DNA of 64,000 nt from Bacteroidota bacterium (GCA_008933835.1 WBUG01000006.1:1-64000), one strand, 5' to 3'. Shown: positions 25,159 through 40,907, counted from the first letter of the stretch. Numbers and translations: made by a program. Notes: generated from the sequence alone by a model not told the origin.

Positions 25159-26745
25159 TCAGGTGGTGAATTCCGATGTAATGTCCTTGTCCTGCTTCAC
25201 CGAGACGAACTGGAACTCGTCGATGGGAAGCGACTTGTCCGGTTCGATGGTGAGCAGCGTGCGGAAACGGAACGCGAGACGGTTCTTCCGGTTGAAGAAC
25301 CGGCCGTCGGACATGTACTCCGCCATGGTGGGCGAGAGACGGAGTCGCAGCCGGCGCTCTCCCGACTCGGCCCGGAACCGCTGCATCCACCGCTCGATGT
25401 TGCTCAGGATGGTGGTCTTGGACTGGATGTTGCCGCTGCCGCCGCACGTGGGACACGGTTCGGTGAAGCTGTGGATGATGCTCTGCCGCTGGCGCTGCCG
25501 GGTGATCTGCATCAGGCAGAACTCGGTCAGCGGAAGGATGGTGTGCTTCGCCCGGTCCCGCTTGAACTCCTTCTTCACCTCGTCGTACACCTTCTTCCGG
25601 TTCCGCTCGTCGGACATGTCGATGAAGTCGATGACGATGATGCCGCCGAGGTCCCGCAGCCGGATCTGCCGGCAGATCTCCCGCGCGGCCTCCAGATTGG
25701 TCCGCAGCGAGTTCTCCTCCTGCTCCTTGTTCGCCGCGTACCGGCCGCTGTTCACGTCCACCACCACCATCGCTTCGGTCTGCTCCACGATGATGTACCC
25801 GCCGTGTTTCAGCCACACCTTGCGGGTGAGCAGCGTCGCGATCTCCTTCTCGATGCCGAACGAATCGAAGATGGGCTGCCGCTTCCCGTACTGCTCGATG
25901 CGGTCCTCCATCTCCGGCGACACCGTCTTGACGTAGGACTTGATCTCGCGGTAGAGCTTCTTGTCGTCGATGACCACATGCTCCACCTGCTCGCTGAACA
26001 GGTCGCGGATGACGCTGGAGGTGGTGGCCATGTCCTTGTAGAGGAGCGCGGGGGGACGTTCGTTCTTCGCCGTGGCCTCGATGTCGTGCCAGGTCTTCAG
26101 GAGCGATTCCAGGTCCTGCAGGAAGAGGGTCTCATCCTGGTTCTCCGCGTTCGTGCGGACGATGACGCCGAATCCCTGCGGAAGGATGGTCCTCACGAGC
26201 CGGCGGAGCCGGCGGCGTTCCTTGAAACTGACGATCTTCTTCGAGATACCGACCTTGCCGTCGAACGGCAGCAACACCAGGAACCGTCCGGGGAGCGAGA
26301 CCTGCGAGGTGACCCGCACCCCCTTCTTTCCGACCGGTTCCTTGGTGACCTGGACGATGATCTCCTGCCCCTTTTGGAGGTTCACTTCGCGGCGCCGGTC
26401 CTCGCGGAGACGCTTCGGGGCCGGCTTCGGCCGCGCCGGAGCGCCGTTCCCCTCGCCCTCGTCGGTGCCGTCGTCATCATCGTCGTCGTCGTCCAACATG
26501 GTGTTGAACTCGTCCTGATAACTGCTGATGTCGGAGAAATGGAGGAATCCGTCCTGCTGCATTCCGATGTCGATGAACGCTGCCTGAATCCCCGGCATCA
26601 CTTTGGCGACCTTCCCGAAGTATATGTCACCCACCATCCGCTCTTTCTCGGGGGTCTCCACGAACAATTCTGCCAGCCGCCCGTCCTCCGTGATCGCAAT
26701 CCTGATCTCGTTCCCGACAGAATTGATGAGGATCTCTTTCTTCAT
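25159..26745 (-). CDS. rng: Ribonuclease E/G family endoribonuclease
   Basis: A 528-aa single-strand endoribonuclease of the RNase G type, used in mRNA decay and rRNA maturation. It has an S1 domain (about 38-125), the RNase H-like catalytic part with [18 protein letters not shown] and [12 protein letters not shown] carrying the metal-binding aspartates, the zinc-link CPTCGGSG and a small C-terminal domain. The S1 domain contains an unusual insert of eight consecutive aspartates followed by GTDEGEGNG and a basic stretch. There is no long RNase E-type scaffold tail. Start ATG 26745 has AAAGGA upstream; the track start lies 48 codons too far upstream. Confidence 0.94.
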   Translation of the reverse strand: MKKEILINSVGNEIRIAITEDGRLAELFVETPEKERMVGDIYFGKVAKVMPGIQAAFIDIGMQQDGFLHFSDISSYQDEFNTMLDDDDDDDDGTDEGEGNGAPARPKPAPKRLREDRRREVNLQKGQEIIVQVTKEPVGKKGVRVTSQVSLPGRFLVLLPFDGKVGISKKIVSFKERRRLRRLVRTILPQGFGVIVRTNAENQDETLFLQDLESLLKTWHDIEATAKNERPPALLYKDMATTSSVIRDLFSEQVEHVVIDDKKLYREIKSYVKTVSPEMEDRIEQYGKRQPIFDSFGIEKEIATLLTRKVWLKHGGYIIVEQTEAMVVVDVNSGRYAANKEQEENSLRTNLEAAREICRQIRLRDLGGIIVIDFIDMSDERNRKKVYDEVKKEFKRDRAKHTILPLTEFCLMQITRQRQRQSIIHSFTEPCPTCGGSGNIQSKTTILSNIERWMQRFRAESGERRLRLRLSPTMAEYMSDGRFFNRKNRLAFRFRTLLTIEPDKSLPIDEFQFVSVKQDKDITSEFTT

Positions 26746-26935
26746 TACATCCTTTCTGTTTTGGTCCACTCCCTGCCGCCGTTCCAGCCTTTGGAACGCG
26801 TCTTCTTGTTTAGAGTCGGTGGTGTGCAGGGTGCCGACTGCCTCTCGATTGTGACCCAACGGATACACCCCTTCTGTCCGGCGCAACACATCGAAAAATC
26901 AACGACCTGCCGGAATTTTTTCACAATTTGCTTGA

Positions 26936-26964
26936 AATTTACGAAATGTCTGCGAGGTGTGCAA
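26936..26964 (-). promoter_or_regulatory. Sigma-70-type promoter of the RNase G gene
   Basis: Reading the minus strand, TTGCAC - 17 nt - TAAATT lies just downstream of the SRP RNA terminator and about 190 nt before the rng start codon. The spacing equals that of the rRNA promoters in this window. Confidence 0.6.
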
Positions 26965-26996
26965 GGTGAGAATGGAAGGGGGAGGAGATAAAAAAA

Positions 26997-27090
26997 GCCA
27001 AGCTTACTGCATCACACTTTTGTTTGGAGGCTGTTGCTTCCTTCCGGACCTGGCAGGGTTGTCCAACAAGAAGTTGCACAGGGCTTGGCT
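26997..27090 (-). ncRNA. ffs: Bacterial small SRP RNA (4.5S RNA)
   Basis: The minus strand contains GGTCCGGAAGGAAGCAAC, the conserved apical SRP54 (Ffh)-binding hairpin with its GGAA tetraloop, inside a rod closed by AGCCAAGC at the 5' end and GCTTGGCT at the 3' end. About 94 nt in total, the short Alu-less form. The 3' end runs straight into TTTTTT (26991-26996), a built-in terminator. It lies about 50 nt downstream of tRNA-Ala and no own promoter is evident, so it may be cut from a longer transcript. Confidence 0.93.
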
Positions 27091-27140
27091 ATGAACCAAG
27101 GGAAAGGCCAAAGGATCCGGCATCTTTCCTCATCGTATCG

Positions 27141-27214
27141 TGGAGCTGAGCGGGATCGAACCGCCGACCTATTCGTTGCGAACGAATCGCTCTCCCAAAC
27201 TGAGCTACAGCCCC
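27141..27214 (-). tRNA. tRNA-Ala (anticodon CGC)
   Basis: A complete cloverleaf on the minus strand: acceptor GGGGCTG/CAGCTCC containing the G3-U70 pair that marks alanine tRNAs, anticodon stem ATTCG/CGAAT with loop TTCGCAA (anticodon CGC), and T arm GGCGG-TTCGATC-CCGCT. CCA is not encoded. It reads the GCG codon, which is common in the high-GC genes around it. Confidence 0.93.
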
Positions 27215-27490
27215 AATATGTACGAAGAACAAATCACAAGGCAAAAATCCCAAAAACTTCGAGAGCTCCGTTGCCCCCTGGGAAATTGACCTATATTCTG
27301 GGACTGAGTTGAGTGCCGTTGTTCGGCACGAAATCCCGACGCTTTTTGTCGGGACTACAGCCCCAGAACTATCAAGAACATCTCTCACTTCCCGAAGAAC
27401 CCTGGACGGAGGTCATTGCCCCCACCGTCTCACGGCGTTCACCGCCGATCCTTCAGGCCCGTTGAACCGAAAAATCCGTCAACTGATTCA
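27215..27490 (-). ncRNA. Structured non-coding leader or unknown small RNA upstream of tRNA-Ala
   Basis: This 276-nt stretch has no credible ORF but a good minus-strand promoter just upstream. The expected RNA is hairpin-rich: TCCCGAC-loop-GTCGGGA (27334-27354), GTGCCG-loop-CGGCAC (27313-27329) and GGCG-GTGAA-CGCC. The first bases AGTTGA could pair with TCAACT about 175 nt downstream, which would close a compact RNA near 6S RNA length. I could not match it to 6S RNA, RNase P RNA or tmRNA by eye, so identity is open. Confidence 0.35.
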
Positions 27491-27519
27491 AATATAGCAA
27501 AAAGCGGAGGAAGATTCAA
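27491..27519 (-). promoter_or_regulatory. Sigma-70-type promoter upstream of the unknown RNA / tRNA-Ala / SRP RNA block
   Basis: On the minus strand TTGAAT - 17 nt - TATATT, followed by TGAATCAG. It lies right before the structured non-coding stretch and 270 nt before tRNA-Ala. The same -10 and spacing occur in the rRNA promoters. Confidence 0.65.
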
Positions 27520-27531
27520 CTGGAATTTTGG

Positions 27532-28470
27532 TCATTCTTTGCCCGGACCATGCTCCCGGTACCACCGGATGGTCTGCTGCACCCCCTCCTTCAATCCCAT
27601 CTTCGCTTTCCAGCCGAGGGAGGTGAGGCGGGAGACGTCCAGCAGTTTCTGCGGCGTTCCGTCCGGTTTGGAGGGGTCGAACTCCAGCGCTCCCCGGTAT
27701 CCCACCGCCTCCTTGATCATCCCGGCCAGTTCGAGGATGGTGATATCGGTGCCGGTGCCGATGTTCACGAAATCATCCCCGTCGTAGGTGTTCATCAGGA
27801 AGATGCAGGCGTCCGCCATGTCCTCCACGTACAGGAACTCCCGCCTCGGCCTCCCGCTTCCCCACAGGGTAACGGACGGGGCGCCGCTCTTCTCCGCATC
27901 GACGAACTTCCGGATGAGCGCCGGCAGCACGTGCGAGTTCTGCAGGTCGAAGTTGTCGTTCGGACCGTACAGGTTCGTCGGCATCACCGAGATGTACCGT
28001 GTGCCGTACTGCCGGTTGTAGGAGCGCACCATCTCGATGCCGGCGATCTTCGCCAGGGCGTACGGCTGATTGGTCGGTTCCAGCGTGCCGGTGAGGAGGT
28101 ACTCCTCCTTCATCGGCTGCGGTGCGTGCTTCGGATAGATGCACGAACTGCCGAGGAAGCAGAGCTTCGTCACGCCGTGGCGGTACGATGCGTGGATGAC
28201 ATTGTTCTGCACCGCGAGGTTCTGGTAGATGAACTCCGCGGGGTAGGTGTTGTTGGCGTGGATCCCCCCCACCTTTGCCGCCGCCAGAAAGACGTACTCC
28301 GGCCGCTCGGCGAAGAAGAAACGCTCCACTGCGATCTGGTCGGTCAGGTCCAGTTCCGCGTGCGTGCGGTGGACCAGGTTCGCATACCCCTGCGCCTGCA
28401 GCAGCCGCAGGATGGCCGAACCGACGAGACCGCGGTGTCCCGCGACGTAGATCTTCGACTGCTTCTCCAC
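27532..28470 (-). CDS. fcl: GDP-L-fucose synthase
   Basis: Fcl epimerises and reduces GDP-4-keto-6-deoxy-D-mannose to GDP-L-fucose with NADPH. The 312-aa extended SDR starts with a Rossmann motif ([16 protein letters not shown]), has [23 protein letters not shown] and the catalytic YALAKIAG (YxxxK), and the family's [21 protein letters not shown]. It follows gmd with a 2-nt gap, so the two consecutive enzymes are co-expressed, presumably for cell-surface glycans. Confidence 0.96.
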   Translation of the reverse strand: MEKQSKIYVAGHRGLVGSAILRLLQAQGYANLVHRTHAELDLTDQIAVERFFFAERPEYVFLAAAKVGGIHANNTYPAEFIYQNLAVQNNVIHASYRHGVTKLCFLGSSCIYPKHAPQPMKEEYLLTGTLEPTNQPYALAKIAGIEMVRSYNRQYGTRYISVMPTNLYGPNDNFDLQNSHVLPALIRKFVDAEKSGAPSVTLWGSGRPRREFLYVEDMADACIFLMNTYDGDDFVNIGTGTDITILELAGMIKEAVGYRGALEFDPSKPDGTPQKLLDVSRLTSLGWKAKMGLKEGVQQTIRWYREHGPGKE

Positions 28471-28472
28471 GG

Positions 28473-29510
28473 TCAGTATCCCCTCTTCTTCACCAGTTCG
28501 TAGTCGGCCTTCGCCATCAGCCGCGCGAGGTCGGCGAACTTCGTCGCCGCTTCCCAGCCGAGTTTCTGTTTGGCCTTCGCCGGATTGCCGATGAGCAATT
28601 CCACTTCGGTGGGTCGGTAGTACTTCGGGTCCACTTCCACCACGACGCGGCCGTCCAAGAGACCCCTCTCGGACTCCCCTTCCCCCTCCCAGCGCAGCGA
28701 CATCCCGAGCTCCGCGAAGGCCGCCTGCACGAACTCACGCACCTCGCGCGTCTCGCCGGTGGCCAGGACGAAGTCATCGGGCTGTTCCTGCTGCAGCATC
28801 CGCCACATCCCTTCCACGTACTCCGGCGCGTATCCCCAGTCCCGTTTCGCGTTCAGGTTCCCCAGCGACAGGCTCTTCTGCATCCCCAGTTTGATGCGCG
28901 CCGCCGCCATCGTGATCTTGCGCGTCACGAACGTTTCGCCGCGCCGCGGAGACTCGTGGTTGAACAGGATGCCGTTGCAGGCATAGAGTCCGTACGCTTC
29001 GCGGTAGTTCACGATGATCCAGTAGCCGTACAGCTTCGCCACGCCGTACGGACTGCGGGGATAGAAGGGGGTCGACTCGTCCTGCGGCACCGCCTGCACC
29101 TTGCCGTAGAGCTCGCTGGTGGAGGCCTGGTAGAACTTCGTCCGGATGCCGGTCTCGCGGATGGCGTCCAGGAACCGCAGCGTCCCCACCGCGTCCACCT
29201 CGGCGGTGTACTCCGGAACTTCGAACGACACCTTCACGTGGCTCTGCGCCGCGAGGTTGTAGATCTCGTCGGGCCGGACCTTTTCCAGCAGACGGTTGAT
29301 GTTGCTCGTGTCCGTGATATCGCCGTAGTGCAGGAAGAACCGGCTTCCGCTGTACTTCGGGTCGTTGAACAGATGATCGATGCGGCCGGTGTTGAACGAG
29401 CTGCTCCGGCGGATCATGCCGTGCACTTCGTATCCCTTCTCCAGCAGCAGTTCCGCCAGGTACGATCCGTCCTGACCGGTGATGCCCGTGATGAGCGCGA
29501 TGCGTGCCAT
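28473..29510 (-). CDS. gmd: GDP-mannose 4,6-dehydratase
   Basis: Gmd makes GDP-4-keto-6-deoxy-D-mannose, the branch point to fucose and D-rhamnose. The 345-aa protein has [48 protein letters not shown], the catalytic [10 protein letters not shown] (YxxxK), [18 protein letters not shown] and [18 protein letters not shown] start site AAGGAAT precedes the ATG, and only 1 nt separates it from the rmd-like gene upstream. Confidence 0.97.
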   Translation of the reverse strand: MARIALITGITGQDGSYLAELLLEKGYEVHGMIRRSSSFNTGRIDHLFNDPKYSGSRFFLHYGDITDTSNINRLLEKVRPDEIYNLAAQSHVKVSFEVPEYTAEVDAVGTLRFLDAIRETGIRTKFYQASTSELYGKVQAVPQDESTPFYPRSPYGVAKLYGYWIIVNYREAYGLYACNGILFNHESPRRGETFVTRKITMAAARIKLGMQKSLSLGNLNAKRDWGYAPEYVEGMWRMLQQEQPDDFVLATGETREVREFVQAAFAELGMSLRWEGEGESERGLLDGRVVVEVDPKYYRPTEVELLIGNPAKAKQKLGWEAATKFADLARLMAKADYELVKKRGY

Positions 29511-29511
29511 G

Positions 29512-30471
29512 TCACAATTCCTTGTTGGTCCAGTAGTCGATGAGGTCCGTCAGCGTCGTCCGGAACGGGATGTCCGCCCTCCAGCCGACCGAGTGTCCGA
29601 TGGCGCTCGGATTGCCGGCCAGGAGCTGGATGTCGTATCCGCGGAGCCGCTTGGCGTCGACGTTCAGTTCGTACGTCTCGCCGGTGATGTCCTGATACAG
29701 GTCGATGATCTCGCGGATGGAGAAGATGCGGCCGGAACAGAGGTTGAAGATGTAGTTGGTGCGGTTGTCGATCTGCGAGAGCATCCAGTAGCCGCGCACG
29801 ATGTCGCGGACGTCCGTGAAGTCCCTCCGGGCGGCGACGTTGCCGACCCGCAGGACGCGCGGGGCGCCGGTGCGTCGGATGTCGACGATCTGCTTCGCCA
29901 GGGAGGAGCAGACGAAGTTCGGTTTCTGTCGCGGGCCGGTATGGTTGAACGGCCGCGCGATGACGATGTTGAGTCCCTCGTACTTCTTGTACGTCTGGGC
30001 GATGTAGTCCACGCTCGTCTTGCTCGCGGCGTACGGGTTGACGGGCTGAGGGATGGACTGTTCGGTGTGGAGCTGCGGGAGGCCGAAGGTCTCGCCGTAC
30101 ACCTCGCCGGAGGTGACGACGATGATGCGCGGGGAGATCTCGCACGCCTTCACCGCTTCGAAGATGTTGATGGTGCCGATGACGTTGGTACGGAAGGTCT
30201 CGGCGGCGAACTCGAACGAGCTCGGCACGAAGGCCTGGCCGGCGACATGGAAGATGATGTCCGGCTTCACCTCTTTGATGACCTTGAACACCGGCTGGAA
30301 CTCGCCGATCTCGCAGTGGAAGAGGGTGACGTCATCGCCGTGCGCGCGGATGTTGTCCGCCTTCTCCAGGTCCCGAAGGATGCCGAAGATCTGCGCCGTC
30401 GTGTTCGCCCGGATGTAATCGGCGAGATGGCTGCCGGCGAAACCGCCGATGCCGGTGATGAGCACTTTCAT
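29512..30471 (-). CDS. rmd: NAD-dependent epimerase/dehydratase, probably GDP-6-deoxy-D-mannose reductase
   Basis: A 319-aa extended SDR: Rossmann [38 protein letters not shown], catalytic [10 protein letters not shown] (YxxxK) and [24 protein letters not shown]. The NHTGPRQ block and [10 protein letters not shown] are typical of GDP-4-keto-6-deoxymannose reductases, which give GDP-D-rhamnose, and the gene sits directly before gmd and fcl. The relation to Rmd is inferred from pattern and context; another deoxyhexose reductase is possible. Confidence 0.75.
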   Translation of the reverse strand: MKVLITGIGGFAGSHLADYIRANTTAQIFGILRDLEKADNIRAHGDDVTLFHCEIGEFQPVFKVIKEVKPDIIFHVAGQAFVPSSFEFAAETFRTNVIGTINIFEAVKACEISPRIIVVTSGEVYGETFGLPQLHTEQSIPQPVNPYAASKTSVDYIAQTYKKYEGLNIVIARPFNHTGPRQKPNFVCSSLAKQIVDIRRTGAPRVLRVGNVAARRDFTDVRDIVRGYWMLSQIDNRTNYIFNLCSGRIFSIREIIDLYQDITGETYELNVDAKRLRGYDIQLLAGNPSAIGHSVGWRADIPFRTTLTDLIDYWTNKEL

Positions 30472-30562
30472 AGGATGCCGTTGACGTTTGGAAGGACGGA
30501 GGAAGATACGAAAAAAAGGAGAACGGAAACAGAGCGGAAGGAAGTAATGAACGGTGATCGGT

Positions 30563-30602
30563 TCAATGATTCAATGAGTCAATGATTCAATGAATCAATC
30601 CA
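30563..30602. repeat. Short 8-bp tandem repeat (TCAATGAN)
   Basis: Four complete units TCAATGAT, TCAATGAG, TCAATGAT, TCAATGAA plus a partial fifth (TCAATCCA) lie between the rRNA operon terminator and the rmd-like gene. It is a microsatellite-like tract, or possibly a set of regulator sites ahead of the sugar operon. No protein is encoded there. Confidence 0.7.
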
Positions 30603-30610
30603 TTCCATTT

Positions 30611-30649
30611 AAAAAACAAAGTCCCGTCAAACTCTCGTTCAACGGGACT
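30611..30649 (-). terminator. Rho-independent terminator of the rRNA operon
   Basis: On the minus strand AGTCCCGT - 14 nt loop - ACGGGACT is followed by TTGTTTTTT. It lies about 13 nt after the 5S gene, whose end is itself followed by a run of nine T. Confidence 0.85.
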
Positions 30650-30661
30650 GGAAAAAAAAAT

Positions 30662-30776
<115 letters not shown>

Positions 30777-30812
30777 AAGTTCTGACGATCAGGATGCTGC
30801 ATATGATCTTCC

Positions 30813-30828
30813 AAGTTTATTGATGCAC
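30813..30828 (-). other. 3' arm of the 23S processing stem
   Basis: AAGTTTATTGATGCAC is an exact 16-base inverted copy of GTGCATCAATAAACTT at 33883-33898. A second pair, TGCATATG (30798-30805) and CATATGCA (33907-33914), extends it. The two flank 23S rRNA and would form the long stem cut by RNase III. Confidence 0.8.
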
Positions 30829-30851
30829 GCGATATGCATTCAATAAAAAAA

Positions 30852-33857
<3,006 letters not shown>

Positions 33858-33882
33858 ATCTTTATTGAAGACATATACGTCA

Positions 33883-33898
33883 GTGCATCAATAAACTT
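33883..33898 (-). other. 5' arm of the 23S processing stem
   Basis: GTGCATCAATAAACTT, an exact inverted copy of the sequence at 30813-30828 on the other side of 23S; probable RNase III processing stem. Confidence 0.8.
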
Positions 33899-33990
33899 GT
33901 TAAGAGCATATGCAATTTACTACAATCTGCCTACTGCAGGACCGTTTGCCCGCTCGCGCGGACGACTGAGTCCCATTCGACAGATTCATC

Positions 33991-34010
33991 CTGATTGTCA
34001 AAGAACAAAA
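33991..34010 (-). promoter_or_regulatory. boxA-like antitermination element in the 16S-23S spacer
   Basis: The minus strand reads TTTTGTTCTTTGACAATCAG between tRNA-Ala and 23S. The core GTTCTTTGA-AA is shared with the leader before 16S, as expected for NusB/NusE-binding boxA sites. Confidence 0.6.
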
Positions 34011-34016
34011 AACTTG

Positions 34017-34089
34017 TGGAGCTAAGCGGGATCGAACCGCTAACCTCCTGCGTGCAAGGCAGGCGCTCTCCCAATTGAGCTATAGCCCC
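34017..34089 (-). tRNA. tRNA-Ala (anticodon TGC)
   Basis: Minus-strand cloverleaf in the 16S-23S spacer: GGGGCTA acceptor with a G3-U70 pair, anticodon loop CTTGCAC (anticodon TGC), and T arm with TTCGATC. CCA is not encoded. Standard spacer tRNA. Confidence 0.95.
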
Positions 34090-34124
34090 ATAGCCTCGTC
34101 AGTAGAACCTCCTGCTTGACAACG

Positions 34125-34198
<74 letters not shown>

Positions 34199-34221
34199 GG
34201 GAAACCGAAGATGGTACTTAA

Positions 34222-34250
34222 AAAATTTGTGTGCACGGAACAATCAAGCC
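34222..34250 (-). other. 3' arm of the 16S processing stem
   Basis: AAAATTTGTGTGCACGG (34222-34238) is the exact inverted copy of CCGTGCACACAAATTTT at 35899-35915. After a short internal loop, AATCAAGCC (34242-34250) also pairs with GGCTTGATT (35885-35893). The arms flank 16S rRNA. Confidence 0.85.
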
Positions 34251-34303
34251 AGTGGTCTTATCTCGTTGAATTCAACGATGCTTTCGCATCATTGTCTCCA
34301 TAA

Positions 34304-35830
<1,527 letters not shown>

Positions 35831-35912
35831 TGTAATAAATAACTTTATTTCAACGGAGAATAAGATCTGTTTTTTGAAACAATAGGCTTGATTAGAAGCC
35901 GTGCACACAAAT

Positions 35913-35922
35913 TTTCAAAGAA
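35913..35922 (-). promoter_or_regulatory. boxA-like element in the 16S leader
   Basis: The minus strand reads CGTTCTTTGAAAAT just before the 16S processing stem; it shares GTTCTTTGA-AA with the spacer element before 23S. Confidence 0.55.
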
Positions 35923-35956
35923 CGAATCCGTTGAGTTGCGTTTCAAACGGGTCTCT

Positions 35957-35985
35957 AATATAGCAAGCAAAACAGCCGGAGTCAA
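35957..35985 (-). promoter_or_regulatory. Proximal rRNA promoter (P2)
   Basis: Minus strand TTGACT - 17 nt - TATATT, followed by AGAGACCCG, about 120 nt before mature 16S. Confidence 0.85.
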
Positions 35986-36030
35986 CAACTATTTTACTTT
36001 TTTCTCCACTTTTGTTTCAGAGGAGTTCCT

Positions 36031-36059
36031 AATATAAACTTTTTATTCCCTGTTGTCAA
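36031..36059 (-). promoter_or_regulatory. Distal rRNA promoter (P1)
   Basis: Minus strand TTGACA - 17 nt - TATATT, followed by AGGAACTCC. The -35 is a perfect sigma-70 consensus and an A-rich tract (AATAATAAAAAGAGAAAAAAA) lies immediately upstream, like an UP element. It is 74 nt from P2. Confidence 0.88.
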
Positions 36060-36152
36060 GTTTTTTTCTCTTTTTATTATTCCACAAATTCCTCGGTTCT
36101 CCTATGTTTTTTGTATCGGACATGACACTCCGCATTGTCCCCGTAACGCTCG

Positions 36153-36181
36153 TTGCACTCTCACCGAGGGATGGCTATATT
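36153..36181 (+). promoter_or_regulatory. Promoter of waaA-priA
   Basis: Plus strand TTGCAC - 17 nt - TATATT, ending 20 nt before the waaA ATG, so the predicted leader is only about 14 nt. It diverges from the rRNA promoters. Confidence 0.6.
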
Positions 36182-36201
36182 GTGGCAAGCGATAGAACCG
36201 T

Positions 36202-37478
36202 ATGACCGTCACCAGAGCACTCTACTCCCTCATCATCCTTCCCCTGCTCTACCTCCTGTTCCACGTCGGAAAATTCGTCAACGCGAAGGTCCGCCGCGGC
36301 GTCGAAGGGCGGGCGGGACTCTTCACGCGCCTGCCGGAACAGGCCGCGAAGCTCACCGGCACGCAGCGGCTCTGGTTCCACGCCTCCTCCCTCGGGGAGT
36401 TCGAACAGGCGAAGCCGATCATCGCCGCCGTGAAGGAGCGCCACCCGTCCACGGAGATCATCGCCACGTTCTTCTCGCCGTCGGGCTACGACAACTCGAA
36501 GAACTACAAGCTCGCGTCGCTCATCAGCTATCTGCCGTTCGACACCGCGGCGAACATGCAGCGCTTCGTCGACATCACCCGTCCCACCGCCGCCATCATC
36601 CTCCGCTATGACGTCTGGCCGAACATGGTGTGGACGCTGCACGACCGCAGCATCCCGGTCCTCATCGTCAACGCGACGATGACCGCGCGCTCCCCCCGAC
36701 TCTCCGCGGTCGCCCGCGGGTTCCACCGCCGTCTCTACGACCTGTTCTCCGCCATCCTCACCGTCTCGGCCGCGGACGCGGCGGCGTTCGCCCTCTTCGG
36801 AACCTCAACGCCGCTCATCGCCCCCGTCGGCGACACGCGCTTCGACCAGGTGAAACGGCGGAGCGACGACGCGCGCATGAAACAGATCCTCCCTCCCGCC
36901 GTCACCGCGGGACGGAAGGTGTTCATCGTGGGACAGAGCTGGGGAGAGGACGAATCGGTGCTGCTGCCGGTGCTCTTCAAGCTGCAGACGGAGGAACCGT
37001 CGCTCATCACCATCATCGTCCCGCACGAACCGACGGTGGAACATCTCGACGACCTGGAGAGCGCACTGGAGGGACGATGCCGGAGCATACGCTTCTCCGA
37101 GATGGGCCGCTACGCCGGCGAACCGGTGATCCTCATCGACAGCATCGGCATCCTCGTGGCGCTCTATCAGTACGCGCACGTCGTGTACGTGGGCGGAAGC
37201 TTCCGTCAGGGTGTCCATAACGTGCTCGAACCGGCGGTGTTCGGCGCTCCGGTCCTCTTCGGTCCCCGGCACACCAACTCGCAGGAGGCGGTCGAGCTCG
37301 CACGGCTCGGCGGCGCCTTCGTGGTCACCGGCGAGCGTTCGGCGTACCGGACGCTCCGCACCCTGCTCGACGACGCACCGCAGCGCGCGAAGGCCGGCGA
37401 GACCGCCCGGACGTTCGTCGCGGCCAATTGCGGCGCCACCGACCGCTTCCTCCTCCATCTCCAGCCGCTGCTCGAGCG

Positions 37479-37482
<4 letters not shown>
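36202..37482 (+). CDS. waaA: 3-deoxy-D-manno-octulosonic-acid (Kdo) transferase
   Basis: WaaA (KdtA) adds Kdo from CMP-Kdo to lipid IVA on the inner leaflet of the inner membrane. The 426-aa GT-B protein has an N-terminal membrane anchor (LYSLIILPLLYLLFHVGKFV), the acceptor-domain RLWFHASSLGEFEQAKPII with catalytic Glu, TFFSPSGYDN and the donor-domain VYVGGSFRQGVHNVLEPAVFGAPVLFGP. This fits the Kdo synthesis genes elsewhere in the window. The next gene priA overlaps it by 4 nt. Confidence 0.95.
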
Positions 37483-39983
<2,501 letters not shown>

Positions 39984-39986
39984 GGC

Positions 39987-40748
39987 TTACATCCCTCCGA
40001 GGGAGAGACCGCCGAACACCTTGATGAGGGTCCACACCACGAACACGCCGCCCACCACGCCGAACGCCTTGCCGAGCGAGACGTTCCACACCTTCGATAA
40101 GGCCACCGCGGTCACGTAGAGGCCCCAGAACTCGAGCACGTTCAGCGCCGCCAGGAGCTTGTGCGTGGAGTTGTTCGGGTCGAAGTCCGACACGAAGAGG
40201 GCGCCGCTCGGCTGGGCGAAGAGGGACCCCATGCCGATGACGGTGACCATCGAGACCAGCGTGGCGACCGGCATGATGAACATGCCGAGCCCGTTCACTT
40301 CGAGCACTTTGCTGTACGACACCGTCGATTTATACGCCACCTTTCCGGCGACGAAGTACACGGTAGTGTAGGCGAAGAGCGCGAACACGATGACCACCGC
40401 GACGCCGACCGAACCGAAGACCAGGAACATCGCCGAACCCGGCTTGGAGAACTGCATCGCCTGGTCCGCCTGCTCCTGGGTCATCTTCCCCTCCGCGATC
40501 TGCTTTTCGAACTGCTTCATCTGCTGCCCCAACATCTCGTCCTGGATGGCCGGCTGGTTGAACACGACCGCCGTGAAGATGATGGAGACCACGATGGCGA
40601 GCACGAGCGGCAGCGCCCAGTTGGAGGTCTTCGGTTCCGTGCCGGCGACGGACTGAAAGAACTCTCCGGGTGACGATATGACGCCGATGAACTTGTCGAG
40701 CACCGACATGGAAGGCGTCTGGTCAGGGACACGGATCTCTTCGGGCAT
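39987..40748 (-). CDS. Yip1-domain family membrane protein
   Basis: A 253-aa inner-membrane protein with about five helices. It opens with a hydrophilic segment, MSVLDKFIGVISSPGEFFQSV, which is the usual beginning of bacterial Yip1-domain proteins, followed by helices such as WALPLVLAIVVSIIFTAVVF, VFGSVGVAVVIVFALFAYTTVYFVAG and a final GVVGGVFVVWTLIKVFGG. A charged cytoplasmic or periplasmic loop (MLGQQMKQFEKQIAEGKMTQEQADQ) lies between helices 1 and 2. Function unknown. It has its own promoter and an AAAGGAGAGAATC start site, and converges with priA with a 3-nt gap. Confidence 0.75.
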   Translation of the reverse strand: MPEEIRVPDQTPSMSVLDKFIGVISSPGEFFQSVAGTEPKTSNWALPLVLAIVVSIIFTAVVFNQPAIQDEMLGQQMKQFEKQIAEGKMTQEQADQAMQFSKPGSAMFLVFGSVGVAVVIVFALFAYTTVYFVAGKVAYKSTVSYSKVLEVNGLGMFIMPVATLVSMVTVIGMGSLFAQPSGALFVSDFDPNNSTHKLLAALNVLEFWGLYVTAVALSKVWNVSLGKAFGVVGGVFVVWTLIKVFGGLSLGGM

Positions 40749-40784
40749 GATTCTCTCCTTTAGGATGGATGATGGGGCGCCGGT

Positions 40785-40813
40785 ATTGTACTACTAAAAG
40801 ACCCCAGTGTCAA
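40785..40813 (-). promoter_or_regulatory. Promoter of the Yip1-family gene
   Basis: Minus strand TTGACA - 17 nt - TACAAT, about 37 nt before the start codon and near consensus at both hexamers. Confidence 0.8.
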
Positions 40814-40845
40814 TCCTCCCGATGCGGGCGGTCCCGGCGGGGACG

Positions 40846-40874
40846 TTGAATACCGCCCGAAAAAACCGTACATA
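40846..40874 (+). promoter_or_regulatory. Possible promoter of tmk
   Basis: Plus strand TTGAAT - 17 nt - TACATA, 33 nt before the tmk ATG and divergent from the Yip1 promoter. Confidence 0.5.
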
Positions 40875-40907
40875 GACGACGGACCATCACCAACAGGGAC
40901 CGGCACC

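Larger units (their letters stand above)
35831..36201. other. rRNA leader and divergent promoter region
   Basis: This gene-free region of about 370 nt is AT-rich against the surrounding genes. It holds the 16S leader with a processing-stem arm (35885-35915), a boxA-like element (35913-35922), two rRNA promoters on the minus strand and one promoter for waaA on the plus strand, all listed separately. No ORF was seen. Confidence 0.8.

Noticed and set aside
27215-27490. 6S RNA, RNase P RNA or tmRNA in the leader before tRNA-Ala
   Set aside because: The characteristic conserved motifs of RNase P RNA and tmRNA are absent, and the 6S rod with central bubble could not be drawn convincingly, so it is listed as unknown instead.
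40827-40860. Inverted repeat GGGCGGT...ACCGCCC followed by GAAAAAA between the Yip1 gene and tmk
   Set aside because: It lies between divergent promoters, overlaps the tmk promoter candidate and has no T-run in a useful direction, so a terminator call is not supported.
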